Shown piece by piece: positions 52,147-59,827 of a DNA stretch of 64,000 bases. Under the pieces are notes generated by a model. It made no database searches. It saw only the letters and a list, made by a program, of their open reading frames with translations, and was not told the origin of the DNA. Source of the DNA: DATAQC01 sp038232455 (GTDB taxonomy: Bacteria; Actinomycetota; Acidimicrobiia; Acidimicrobiales; AC-14); assembly GCA_038232455.1 (NCBI GenBank), contig JBBSHU010000002.1, positions 3,621-67,620 on the forward strand. The letters are read 5' to 3'. Every line of letters begins with the position of its first letter. Position 1 is the first letter of the stretch. The translations under genes and the position numbers were made by a program.

Positions 52147-54048
52147 CTAGCTCGAGAGGGGGTGGGGGGTGACGAAACGGCGGGTGTCCTGGCGGCCCTC
52201 GGCCTTGATGACGTGCATGAGGGCGTTGATGAGCGCCAGGTGGGTGAAGGCCTGGGGGAAGTTGCCCAGGTGGCGCCCCGACCTGGGGTCGATCTCCTCG
52301 GCGTAGAGCAGCAGGGGGCTGGCGAAGGACAGAAGGCGTTCGCAGAGCTCGCGGGCCCTTTCGTGCTCGCCGATCTCCGACAGCGCCGACGCCAGCCAGA
52401 ACGAGCAGATGGCGAAGGTGCCTTCCTCGCCCGACAGGCCGTCGTCGGTCTCCTCCACCCGGTAACGCAGCACCAGGCCGTCGACGGTGAGCTCATCGGC
52501 GATGGCCAGCACCGTCGCTCGCACTCGTTCGTCGTCGGACGGGAGAAATCGCACCAGGGGCAGCAGAAGATTCGAGGCGTCAAGGGCATCGGTCTCGTAG
52601 TGCTGCACGAACACGCCCCGCTTGTCGACGCCGTGTTCGCAGAGGTCGGCATGGATCTCGGCGGCAACCTCGTCCCAGGACTCAGCCAGTTCGTCGTCGT
52701 CGTGGAGGCGGGCCAGGCGGGCGCCGCGGTCAACGGCCACCCAGCACATGAGCTTGGACGAGGTGAAATGGCGAGGTGCGCCCCGCACCTCCCAGATGCC
52801 CCGATCGGGCTTCCGCCAGTGCTCGATCGCCGCCTCGACCTGGAGCTTGAGGAGGGGCCAGACTCGCTCGGGGAGGTAGTCGCGCGACTTGGCATGGAGG
52901 TACACCGAATCGAGGACCGCCCCCCACACGTCGTGCTGCTCCTGGTCGTAGGCCCCGTTGCCGATGCGCACCGGTTGGGCCCCTTCGTACCCGCTGAGAT
53001 GGTCGAGGACCTGCTCGTCGAGGCGGCGCTCGCCGCCGACGCCGTACATGATCTGGAGGGGTTGATCGCCGTCGCAGGCGTCGGCGATGAAGTAGAAGAA
53101 GTCATTGGCTTCGGCGTCGAAGCCCAGGGTGTACAGCCCCCAGAGCGCGAATGTGGAGTCGCGGATCCAGCTGTAGCGGTAGTCCCAGTTGCGCTGGCCT
53201 CCCGGCGTCTCGGGCAGCGACGTCGTGGCCGCAGCCAACAGCGCACCCGTGGGTGAGTAGGTGAGGCCTTTGAGGGTGAGGGCGCTGCGCTGGAGGTGGG
53301 TTCGCCACGGGTGGTCGGGGAATTCACCGTGGTTGAGCCACTGGCGCCAGTACTCGGCGGTGCGCCAGCTGCGTTCGTAGGCGTCGTCCCAGGTGGTGGG
53401 CGGATCCTGCTCACCCCAGGCCAGGGCGACGAACACGTCCATGCCCTCGCGCATCTGGGTGCGGGCGTGGGCACCCCGACCCTCGAACCCGAGACGCATG
53501 TTGGTGGTCAGGCGCAACGTGAGCTCGTCGGCCTCGTCACGAACCACGGCCTCGCCGTAGCCGTCACCCTGGTAGTCCCAGTGGCCCGACCGCCGGCCGT
53601 AATCGAACACCGGCTCGCAGGTGAGATTGATCTCGGCTGTCCCGCTCACGCATCGGATCGTGCGCAACAGGACGTGCTCGGCCTCGAAGTCGGTGGGTGA
53701 CCGACGGTAGTTGTGAGACCGGTGGGAGTCGTGGTACCACGCCCGCATGCAGAGGGCATCACGGGTGATGAGCCAGCCCGTGGGCAACTGCCAGGTCGTC
53801 TCGACCACGAGGGTGCCGGGGAGATAACGCCGCCCCGCCGGCACCGTGACGTCGGTGGGCCCCACGTGGAACCCGCCCGCCGAACGGTCGAGCATCGCCC
53901 CGAAGACGCTGGGGCTGTCGGGCCGGGGAATGCAGAGCCATTCGACGTTCCCGCTCGGAGCGATCAGCGTGGTCGTCTCGCAGTCGGAGAGAAACGCATA
54001 GGAGGCGATCGGGGGATAGGGACTCCGACCCGGGTAGCTGTCACTCAT
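52147..54048 (-). CDS. Glycoside hydrolase family 15 protein (glucoamylase/trehalase type)
   Basis: A 633-residue protein of the GH15 (alpha/alpha-barrel) family. The N-terminal beta domain has SDCETTTLIAPSGNVEWLC (21-39). The catalytic barrel has NWDYRYSWIRDSTFALWGLY with the conserved WxxRxSxF pattern and, near the end, EEGTFAICSFWLASALSEIG. Such proteins hydrolyse glucan ends; mycobacterial relatives act as trehalases. Which substrate is used here is not determined. It is followed by the ROK kinase on the same strand, which would phosphorylate released glucose; that pairing is suggestive. Confidence 0.9.
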   Translation of the reverse strand: MSDSYPGRSPYPPIASYAFLSDCETTTLIAPSGNVEWLCIPRPDSPSVFGAMLDRSAGGFHVGPTDVTVPAGRRYLPGTLVVETTWQLPTGWLITRDALCMRAWYHDSHRSHNYRRSPTDFEAEHVLLRTIRCVSGTAEINLTCEPVFDYGRRSGHWDYQGDGYGEAVVRDEADELTLRLTTNMRLGFEGRGAHARTQMREGMDVFVALAWGEQDPPTTWDDAYERSWRTAEYWRQWLNHGEFPDHPWRTHLQRSALTLKGLTYSPTGALLAAATTSLPETPGGQRNWDYRYSWIRDSTFALWGLYTLGFDAEANDFFYFIADACDGDQPLQIMYGVGGERRLDEQVLDHLSGYEGAQPVRIGNGAYDQEQHDVWGAVLDSVYLHAKSRDYLPERVWPLLKLQVEAAIEHWRKPDRGIWEVRGAPRHFTSSKLMCWVAVDRGARLARLHDDDELAESWDEVAAEIHADLCEHGVDKRGVFVQHYETDALDASNLLLPLVRFLPSDDERVRATVLAIADELTVDGLVLRYRVEETDDGLSGEEGTFAICSFWLASALSEIGEHERARELCERLLSFASPLLLYAEEIDPRSGRHLGNFPQAFTHLALINALMHVIKAEGRQDTRRFVTPHPLSS

Positions 54049-54087
54049 GGAACACGATCGTAGTAACCGGGACCTGGCGTGCCGTCC

Positions 54088-54648
54088 TCAACGGGTGACG
54101 CGGACGTCGACCTCCCGCTCGACGAAGGACCACTCCTCGGTTGCCCTGAGGCGGCCGACAAGCTCGTCGAACGCGTCCTGGTCGGCCGGGGCGTACTCGA
54201 ACCAGGCGAGGAAGTCGAAGGGCTCGCTCAGCTCGTGGGCATGGTGCAGGCGCCTGGCCACCGTCGGCAAGTACTCCAGCCCGACGGCGATGTGGTGCGA
54301 GTTCTCCTCGATCACGGCTCGGCGCTCGTCATGGGACATGGCCCACCAGGCCGGTGACTTCCGAACGGCGATCAGTGCCGCGCAGCGCGCCTCGGGCCGG
54401 CCCAGGGGCTGTTGCTCGGCGGCCAGCGCGTCGTCCTCGCCCTCGTTGGTGTAGACGGCGGGAAGCACCACCCCCCGGAGCGCCCACCGGCCCTTGGCCT
54501 CGTCGACACCGTCGCCTTCGACCACGGCGAGACGAGCGGCGGGAGGCAGCGTCTCACCCTTGGAAGCGAGGATGCCGTCGATCCGCCACTCCCCCTCCGG
54601 TCCGGCGACGAAAGCGACGATGCTGGTATCGGGAGACTGTTCGGCCAT
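54088..54648 (-). CDS. Chlorite-dismutase-family heme protein with putative distal arginine
   Basis: A 186-residue protein with the family pattern SPAWWAMSHDERR (98-110), then HHIAVGLEYLPTVARRLHH and PFDFLAWFEYAP. The length matches the short dimeric chlorite dismutases, not the longer HemQ. Aligning the SHxxxGxxYxxxVxx block by eye to HemQ puts the proximal heme ligand at His119 and the position of HemQ's distal glutamine at Arg132. An arginine there is the signature of chlorite-dismuting enzymes. The alternative is an uncharacterised heme-binding relative. It sits 39 bases upstream of the GH15 gene on the same strand, with no functional link. Confidence 0.82.
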   Translation of the reverse strand: MAEQSPDTSIVAFVAGPEGEWRIDGILASKGETLPPAARLAVVEGDGVDEAKGRWALRGVVLPAVYTNEGEDDALAAEQQPLGRPEARCAALIAVRKSPAWWAMSHDERRAVIEENSHHIAVGLEYLPTVARRLHHAHELSEPFDFLAWFEYAPADQDAFDELVGRLRATEEWSFVEREVDVRVTR

Positions 54649-54723
54649 GGCCCATTGTGCCCCGGCGGGCCGGTCACCCCCGCCCTATGCGTTCCTGGCG
54701 CGCTCATCGCCCAATGACGACCC

Positions 54724-55656
54724 TCAGCGCGACAGGAACGAGGGACGGGGGTCGCTGCTGGCACGAACGTGGGCGATGACCGCCGAGTAGTCGAGGTCAC
54801 CGAGCCCGGCCCGGTCGGCGTCCTCGAAGTGGGCCCGGGCAGCGGCTGCAACCCAGGCCTCGATGCCGACGGCCCGGGCCGCCTCGTCGACCAGGCGCAG
54901 GTCCTTTGCTGCCAGGGCCAAGGCAAAGTTGGGTTGGTACTCCCCGCTCTCGATCAAGGCGCGCTTGGACCCGACGGTCGCTCCGACAGGTGACTCGGCC
55001 AGGGTGTCGAGCACGAGTGCCTGATCAAGCCCCAGCGCGTCGGCCAGGGCCAGGGCCTCGGCTACGGCGGACATGACGGCGCCGAGAGTGGAGTTGGCCA
55101 CCAGCTTCATCGACGCGCCGGCGCCGAGGGCACCGAACCGGACGGGCCGGCCCAGAACCTCGAGGATGGCCCGGCAGCGCTCGAAGACGTCGTCGGCGCC
55201 CCCGACGAAGATCTTGAGACTGCCGTCGGTGGCCTGAGGCACGCTTCCGAGCACGGGCGCATCGAGCACGTCCACGCCGTCGGGCACGCGCTTGGCCAGG
55301 CTCTTGACCGCATCGGGGCCCACCGTCGACATCTCGATGAGGGTGGTGCCGGGACGTAGCCCCGATGTGAGCCCGCCACCGCCCTGGCGGTCGGCGGCCA
55401 CCATGGCATTTCGACCGTCCCCGTCACCGAACACGACGGCCTCGAGCGCCTCGGGTGTGGCGAGCATGGTCACGACGACGTCGGCCGACGCCGCCGCCTC
55501 GGCCGGGGAGGCGGCCCGGCGCGCACCCCGTTCGACAAGCTGGGAGGCCCGCTCCGGAGAGCGGTTCCACACCGCCAGGTCGTGGCCCGCCTCCAACAGG
55601 CGGGATGCCATGGGTCCGCCCATCCGCCCCAATCCGCAGAACGCCAATGTGGCCAT
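54724..55656 (-). CDS. Beta-hydroxyacid dehydrogenase (3-hydroxyisobutyrate dehydrogenase-like)
   Basis: A 310-residue NAD(P)-dependent enzyme. The cofactor motif is CGLGRMGGPMASRLL (7-21), the substrate motif DAPVLGSVPQATDGSL near residue 136, and the catalytic lysine is in GAGASMKLVANS. An acidic/glycine-rich insertion (about 77-103, GDGDGRNAMVAADRQGGGGL) is atypical and absent from most homologues. The substrate could be 3-hydroxyisobutyrate, tartronate semialdehyde or a related acid. Its start codon overlaps the stop of the DUF2127-like gene upstream (TGATG). Confidence 0.88.
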   Translation of the reverse strand: MATLAFCGLGRMGGPMASRLLEAGHDLAVWNRSPERASQLVERGARRAASPAEAAASADVVVTMLATPEALEAVVFGDGDGRNAMVAADRQGGGGLTSGLRPGTTLIEMSTVGPDAVKSLAKRVPDGVDVLDAPVLGSVPQATDGSLKIFVGGADDVFERCRAILEVLGRPVRFGALGAGASMKLVANSTLGAVMSAVAEALALADALGLDQALVLDTLAESPVGATVGSKRALIESGEYQPNFALALAAKDLRLVDEAARAVGIEAWVAAAARAHFEDADRAGLGDLDYSAVIAHVRASSDPRPSFLSR

Positions 55657-56516
55657 CAGGAGTTTCCTTTCTCGACGGGAGTGGCCTGGCCGGCCAGTAC
55701 GGGAAGCTTCTCCCCTGCCTCAAGCTCGTCGGCGTCCTCGGCGGCACCGCCACGGATACCGAACAGGTGCTTGGCCCAGACCAGGTAGACGAGCACGGCC
55801 AGGTTCAGGACCAGGGCGATCACCCGGCCCAGGCTCACCTTGTTGAGCAGCTCGTCGATCTCGAAGGGCAGGAAGCCGGCGGTGGCCAGGGCGGTGAGGT
55901 ACTCGGCCCACCGCCGCCCCCGCCAGAGCCCGACCGCCTCCACCCCTTCGATCACCGCGTAGATGACAGCGGTGAACAGCAGGAGGCGCAGCGTCTTGGG
56001 GTCGAGGCCGATCAGGCGGTCGAGCTCTTTGAGGAAGAAGCTGCGACTGGTGGCCTGCCCGGTTCCCGCCAAGCCGTTGTTGGCATTGTCGACGAGGGCC
56101 CGGGCCTGGTCCTGGAGGCTGACGAGGTCCCAGCGAAGAAACAGCAGGCCCACGGCCAACAGCGCGAACACGAACGAGTGAATACCCCGGTCGACGGCGA
56201 TGGCCTTGAGGATCAGCGAGTCGCGCAACTTCTTTCCCCGCTCGGGTACCTCCAGGTCGGCGTCGCCCAGGTCGTCGTTGGTGGCGACTACGGGGTCGGC
56301 CAGCACCCAGGCGTCACAGCGCAGACAACGGGCGAGATGGCCACCAACCGTCGCCTCAATTCCCACCAACCAGTCGTCGGGGCGCAGGTGGCGGACATCG
56401 GCGGCGGGAGCACGATGGCCTCGAAAGGCGCAGACGAATGTCTCGGGATGCCAGCGGCCCTTCTTGCGGCCCTCGACCGGCGGGCCCCCAGGCTTGGTCT
56501 GGTCCTGCGCGATCAT
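55656..56516 (-). CDS. DUF2127-like membrane protein
   Basis: A 286-residue protein. The N-terminal part is soluble and has HLARCLRCDAWVL, a possible metal-binding CxxC. Four or so membrane helices follow (about 125-280), with RGRRWAEYLTALATAGFLP and RVIALVLNLAVLVYLVWA, consistent with a DUF2127-type family. AAAGGA precedes the ATG at 56516; upstream open frame is not conserved. Coupled by overlap to the beta-hydroxyacid dehydrogenase gene. Function is not known. Confidence 0.75.
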   Translation of the reverse strand: MIAQDQTKPGGPPVEGRKKGRWHPETFVCAFRGHRAPAADVRHLRPDDWLVGIEATVGGHLARCLRCDAWVLADPVVATNDDLGDADLEVPERGKKLRDSLILKAIAVDRGIHSFVFALLAVGLLFLRWDLVSLQDQARALVDNANNGLAGTGQATSRSFFLKELDRLIGLDPKTLRLLLFTAVIYAVIEGVEAVGLWRGRRWAEYLTALATAGFLPFEIDELLNKVSLGRVIALVLNLAVLVYLVWAKHLFGIRGGAAEDADELEAGEKLPVLAGQATPVEKGNS

Positions 56517-56586
56517 CCGTCCTTTGTAACCGTTGACCGCCGTCTCCGCACCATCTGGGCCGCAGTTCAATTCCTTCAGTCGACTT

Positions 56587-56880
56587 TCAGGACACGGGTA
56601 TGTGCTGGACACCCCCCGAGCCTTCGGAGTCGTCCCCCATACTCTCGTCGTGACCATGACGGGCCCGGGCGGCCAGCGACGACGCCAGCGTCACCACCGC
56701 CGCCGGATCGCGCACCACCCCCTCGGCCGCGTCGAGGACGGCCCGGACGGCGGCGATGACCTCCAAGGCCGCAGCCTGGAGATGAACCACCACGTCGTGG
56801 CCAGGGTCGCTCTCGCCTTCGGCGGCGTCACCGGTCACCCGCTCGTCGTCATCGTCGGGCCCGTCGGACGTGGCGACCAT
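56587..56880 (-). CDS. Small acidic protein downstream of arsA
   Basis: A 97-residue acidic protein whose middle (HLQAAALEVIAAVRAVLDAA, 33-52) is helical and resembles short proteins next to actinobacterial ArsA genes. The two ends are Asp/Glu/Gly-rich and probably disordered. The first codon overlaps the arsA stop. It may help the ATPase, but I have no direct evidence. Confidence 0.65.
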   Translation of the reverse strand: MVATSDGPDDDDERVTGDAAEGESDPGHDVVVHLQAAALEVIAAVRAVLDAAEGVVRDPAAVVTLASSLAARARHGHDESMGDDSEGSGGVQHIPVS

Positions 56881-58133
56881 CAGGTTCCCGCCGCCTCCTG
56901 AGCCGTGGCAGACGCTGCCGGGCTCGGCCCGAAGGACACTTCCAGACGGTCGTCGGCCATGCGGGCGGCGTCGACGGGGCGGCGCCGCAGCGAATCGGGA
57001 AGCACGATGGCCCGCCGGTAGGTTCCCACCCGAACGAACAGCTCGTCGTGGCGCCGGCCCACCTCGAGGTCGCCGGCCTCGGCGAACGGCAGCTCGAGGG
57101 ACATGACGTAGCGGCTGCCCCGTCGCTCGATGCGTAGAGGATCACCCTCGTGCAGGACGGCGGCGGGGTCGAGCCCGGCATAGAGCGCCTCGGCAAAGCG
57201 ACGGAGCCGCTCGACACCCACGACCTCGGTGGCCGCCAGCTCGGCCCGAAGTATCGGCAGAGGAGCGAACCCATCGGTGATGGTGGCCATGTGCTCGGCG
57301 TGGGTGGCCTTCCAGTCCGAGAACCACGGGTCGGTAACGGCGTCGGGCAGGAGGCGGTTGGCGATGACCGCGTCGGTGCGGTAGCCGAACAGGGAGAGGT
57401 AGGTGTAGGTGCGGCGGGCTTCGGCAACCACCATCCGCTCGGGATTCACGACCAGGCGCACGCTGGTGCGGGTGCCGTCGGTGAGCAGCTCCCGAACGCC
57501 GTCGAGGCGGTCGTAGAACCGGCGGGCGGCGTCGAACACCTCCTCGCCGGCCACGGGCATGGTCGTCATCCGGGACAGGAGCGGCCGTACGGCGCGCACC
57601 ACCTTGCGCTCCACCGGGAAGATGCGCTCCATGTACCAGGACAGCACGTCGGGAAGGGAGAGGAAGCGGATGGTCTCGGCTGTCGGGGCACAGTCGACGA
57701 CGATCACGTCCCAGTCGCCCGAGGCGGCGAACGCCTTGATGTCGCTAAGGCCGAAGATCTCGTCGAGACCGGGGATCACCGCCAGCTCCTCGGCCTCGAT
57801 GGCGTCGATGCCGGCCCACCCGAGAATGGCGACGACGTAGGCCTGGATGTCCGACCATGCCTCTTCCATGCGCAGGTGGGCGTCGAGTTGTTGACCCCAC
57901 AGCCCAGGGGCGACGCTCGTGGGGGTGGGGCCGAGGGCCACGTCGTAGGCGTCGGCCAGCGAGTGGGCCGGGTCGGTGGACAGCACGATCGTCCGCTGGC
58001 CGGCATCGGCACAGGCCAGGGCGGTGGCCGCCGAGGCCGTGGTCTTGCCGACGCCGCCCTTACCGGTGAACAACAGGATGCGGGGCCGGCTGGGCCCGGG
58101 CGGCCCACTGAGCGGAGTGCTGACGGGGGTCAC
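56880..58133 (-). CDS. ArsA-family (GET3-like) ATPase
   Basis: A 417-residue ATPase of the ArsA/GET3 group. The P-loop is TGKGGVGKTTASAATALACA (23-42), then STDPAHSLADAYDVAL and VIVVDCAPTAETIRFLSLPD. Arsenite ligands (paired cysteines) are not visible, and no ars operon is nearby, so it is more likely a targeting or chaperone-like ATPase than an arsenical pump subunit. The first 16 residues, including TPLSGPPGPS, are encoded by a family A repeat. It sits in a cluster with two small proteins, a usual setting in actinobacteria. The start is a GTG. Confidence 0.88.
   Translation of the reverse strand: MTPVSTPLSGPPGPSRPRILLFTGKGGVGKTTASAATALACADAGQRTIVLSTDPAHSLADAYDVALGPTPTSVAPGLWGQQLDAHLRMEEAWSDIQAYVVAILGWAGIDAIEAEELAVIPGLDEIFGLSDIKAFAASGDWDVIVVDCAPTAETIRFLSLPDVLSWYMERIFPVERKVVRAVRPLLSRMTTMPVAGEEVFDAARRFYDRLDGVRELLTDGTRTSVRLVVNPERMVVAEARRTYTYLSLFGYRTDAVIANRLLPDAVTDPWFSDWKATHAEHMATITDGFAPLPILRAELAATEVVGVERLRRFAEALYAGLDPAAVLHEGDPLRIERRGSRYVMSLELPFAEAGDLEVGRRHDELFVRVGTYRRAIVLPDSLRRRPVDAARMADDRLEVSFGPSPAASATAQEAAGT
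58089..58121 (-). repeat. Family A repeat, single unit at the 5' end of arsA
   Basis: On the minus strand it begins AGCACTCCGCTCAGTGGGCC and ends in GCCCGGGCCCAGC, close to the dksA copy. It encodes TPLSGPPGPS near the ArsA N-terminus. Confidence 0.78.
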
Positions 58134-58693
58134 GACCCGTTCACGTTACCGGGCTTCTCGCCGGGTCGATCCTTGGTTCGGGGGGCGGGTTTCGGAGGAC
58201 GGGCCGGGGACTTCCTGGGGGCGAAGGTCCCGTGGCGCGCCGACCACAGTCCGCACAGGCCGAGCCCGTACATGGGCACGAGAGCACCTGCGGCCAGGCT
58301 CGTGTACGGCCGGGCGATGGCCGTGCCCAGGGCCACGATCACCTGGACGACGAGCGATCCGAGGAGACTTCGGCGCACCTCGGACGGGACCCCGCCGGGG
58401 AGGAAGAAGAGATTGGTCACGGCCACCTCGTCGGTGCGGCTTCGGGCCACGCCCCTGGCGTAGGCGGCGAGGAACAGCATGCAGCCGGCGAGGAACAAGC
58501 CCACGGCCACGGCGAAGGCCCCCGCCTCCAGCACCGTGGTCAAGGCATCGTTCGAGCTCACGCCCGACACCAACGCCGCCGCCAGCGCCGTCGCGGTGAA
58601 GACGCCCGTACCCCACCACGAGGCCTTCCGCAGGCCGAGGCCCGGCGCATCACCTGCGCCGGCAGGCGGCTTCGGTTCGTCGGACCGCTTCAT
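58130..58693 (-). CDS. Conserved membrane protein beside arsA
   Basis: A 187-residue protein from the ATG at 58693, overlapping the GT4 stop by 4 bases. Residues 1-27 are basic and proline-rich. Four membrane helices follow (about 28-150) and a basic tail (about 160-187) with PARPPKPAPRTKDRPGEKPG. Similar proteins occur next to ArsA in actinobacteria, without a known function. The open frame extends to 58990 on the same strand but overlaps the glycosyltransferase gene in a different frame. Confidence 0.65.
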   Translation of the reverse strand: MKRSDEPKPPAGAGDAPGLGLRKASWWGTGVFTATALAAALVSGVSSNDALTTVLEAGAFAVAVGLFLAGCMLFLAAYARGVARSRTDEVAVTNLFFLPGGVPSEVRRSLLGSLVVQVIVALGTAIARPYTSLAAGALVPMYGLGLCGLWSARHGTFAPRKSPARPPKPAPRTKDRPGEKPGNVNGS

Positions 58694-59811
58694 TCGTGGC
58701 GCTCCAGGGCCTGGCCGAGCCGGCCGGCAAGGCCGGCCCAGTCGAACTCGGCCTCCACCCGGAGGCGCGCCGCCGTTCCCTGCCGGTGACGGAGGTCGGC
58801 GTCGTCGAGGAGTGGGGCGAGCGCCCAGGCAACGGCGGCGGGATCGCCGGGACGGTCGACGACGGCGCCGGTCCGGCCGTCGACCACGGCCTCCGAGGCC
58901 CCGCCGCTGCGTCCCGCCACCGGCGGCACACCGCACGCCGCGGCTTCGAGGAACACCATCCCGAACCCCTCCTGCTCCAGGCCTCCCCACCGGCTACGAC
59001 AGGGAACGGCGAACACGTCGGCCGCGCCCATGAGGCCAGGCACGCGCTCGTCGGGGACGAGCCCCAGGAAACGGACGGGAGCCCCGGCGGCGGCCGCCCG
59101 ACGCTCGAGGCGGCCGCGGTCGCGTCCGGTGCCGGCGATGGCAACCACCAGGTCGGGACGGGTCGGCGCCAGGCGGGCGGCGGCACCCACCAGGGCATCG
59201 AAGCCCTTCCGCGGCACGAGGCGACTGAGGCCCAGCACCACCCGGCCTCCCACCGGGAGCCCGGCGTCGATCCGGGCCTTCGCTCGCTCGTCGGCGTCGA
59301 GGGGCCGGAACCGCTCCAGGTCGACACCGGGGGGGACCAGGCTGAGAGGCACATCGGCTCCGGCCACCCTTTGGACCTCATCCGCCGGATACCCCCCTCC
59401 GGCCACGACGAGCTCAGCCCCCCGCAGGACCCGGCGCATCAGGCCTCGAGTGCCGGGCAGCCGGCTGGGCACGGTGAGCTCGGCGCCGTGGACGATCACC
59501 GCGTAACGACAGCCGAGGTGCGGCCCGAGGAGCCCGAGAGGAAATGCGGGGTCGAGGATCACCAAACCTGCCCCGACCTCGGCGGCAAGGTCACGGATCC
59601 GCCGGGCCAATCCGGGGTGGGGCAGGAGGACGGGGTCGGGCAGCCGCACGATCCTGAAGGGCTGGCCGGCGTCGAACTCCCGGTCGCCGGCGTGAGGGGT
59701 CGTGGCCACCACCACCCGTTCCGGCGGCAACCGCCGCCACAGCTCCCACAGGTACGACTGGATGCCGCCGACTTTGGGAGGAAAGTCGTTGGTGACCAAC
59801 AGATGGGTCAC
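58690..59811 (-). CDS. GT4 glycosyltransferase (PimB-like)
   Basis: A 373-residue GT-B glycosyltransferase. The N-terminus VTHLLVTNDFPPKVGGIQSY resembles PimB-type mannosyltransferases acting on phosphatidylinositol. LSRLVPRKGFDALV and GTGRDRGRLE open the donor domain, and EGFGMVFLEAAACGVPPVA carries the E-x7-E motif. The GTG at 59811 is 17 bases downstream of the sepH stop. The acceptor may be a phosphatidylinositol mannoside or another lipid, which cannot be fixed by sequence. A longer open frame to 59925 overlaps sepH. Confidence 0.85.
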   Translation of the reverse strand: MTHLLVTNDFPPKVGGIQSYLWELWRRLPPERVVVATTPHAGDREFDAGQPFRIVRLPDPVLLPHPGLARRIRDLAAEVGAGLVILDPAFPLGLLGPHLGCRYAVIVHGAELTVPSRLPGTRGLMRRVLRGAELVVAGGGYPADEVQRVAGADVPLSLVPPGVDLERFRPLDADERAKARIDAGLPVGGRVVLGLSRLVPRKGFDALVGAAARLAPTRPDLVVAIAGTGRDRGRLERRAAAAGAPVRFLGLVPDERVPGLMGAADVFAVPCRSRWGGLEQEGFGMVFLEAAACGVPPVAGRSGGASEAVVDGRTGAVVDRPGDPAAVAWALAPLLDDADLRHRQGTAARLRVEAEFDWAGLAGRLGQALERHE

Positions 59812-59827
59812 CGGCCCGGGACAGCGA

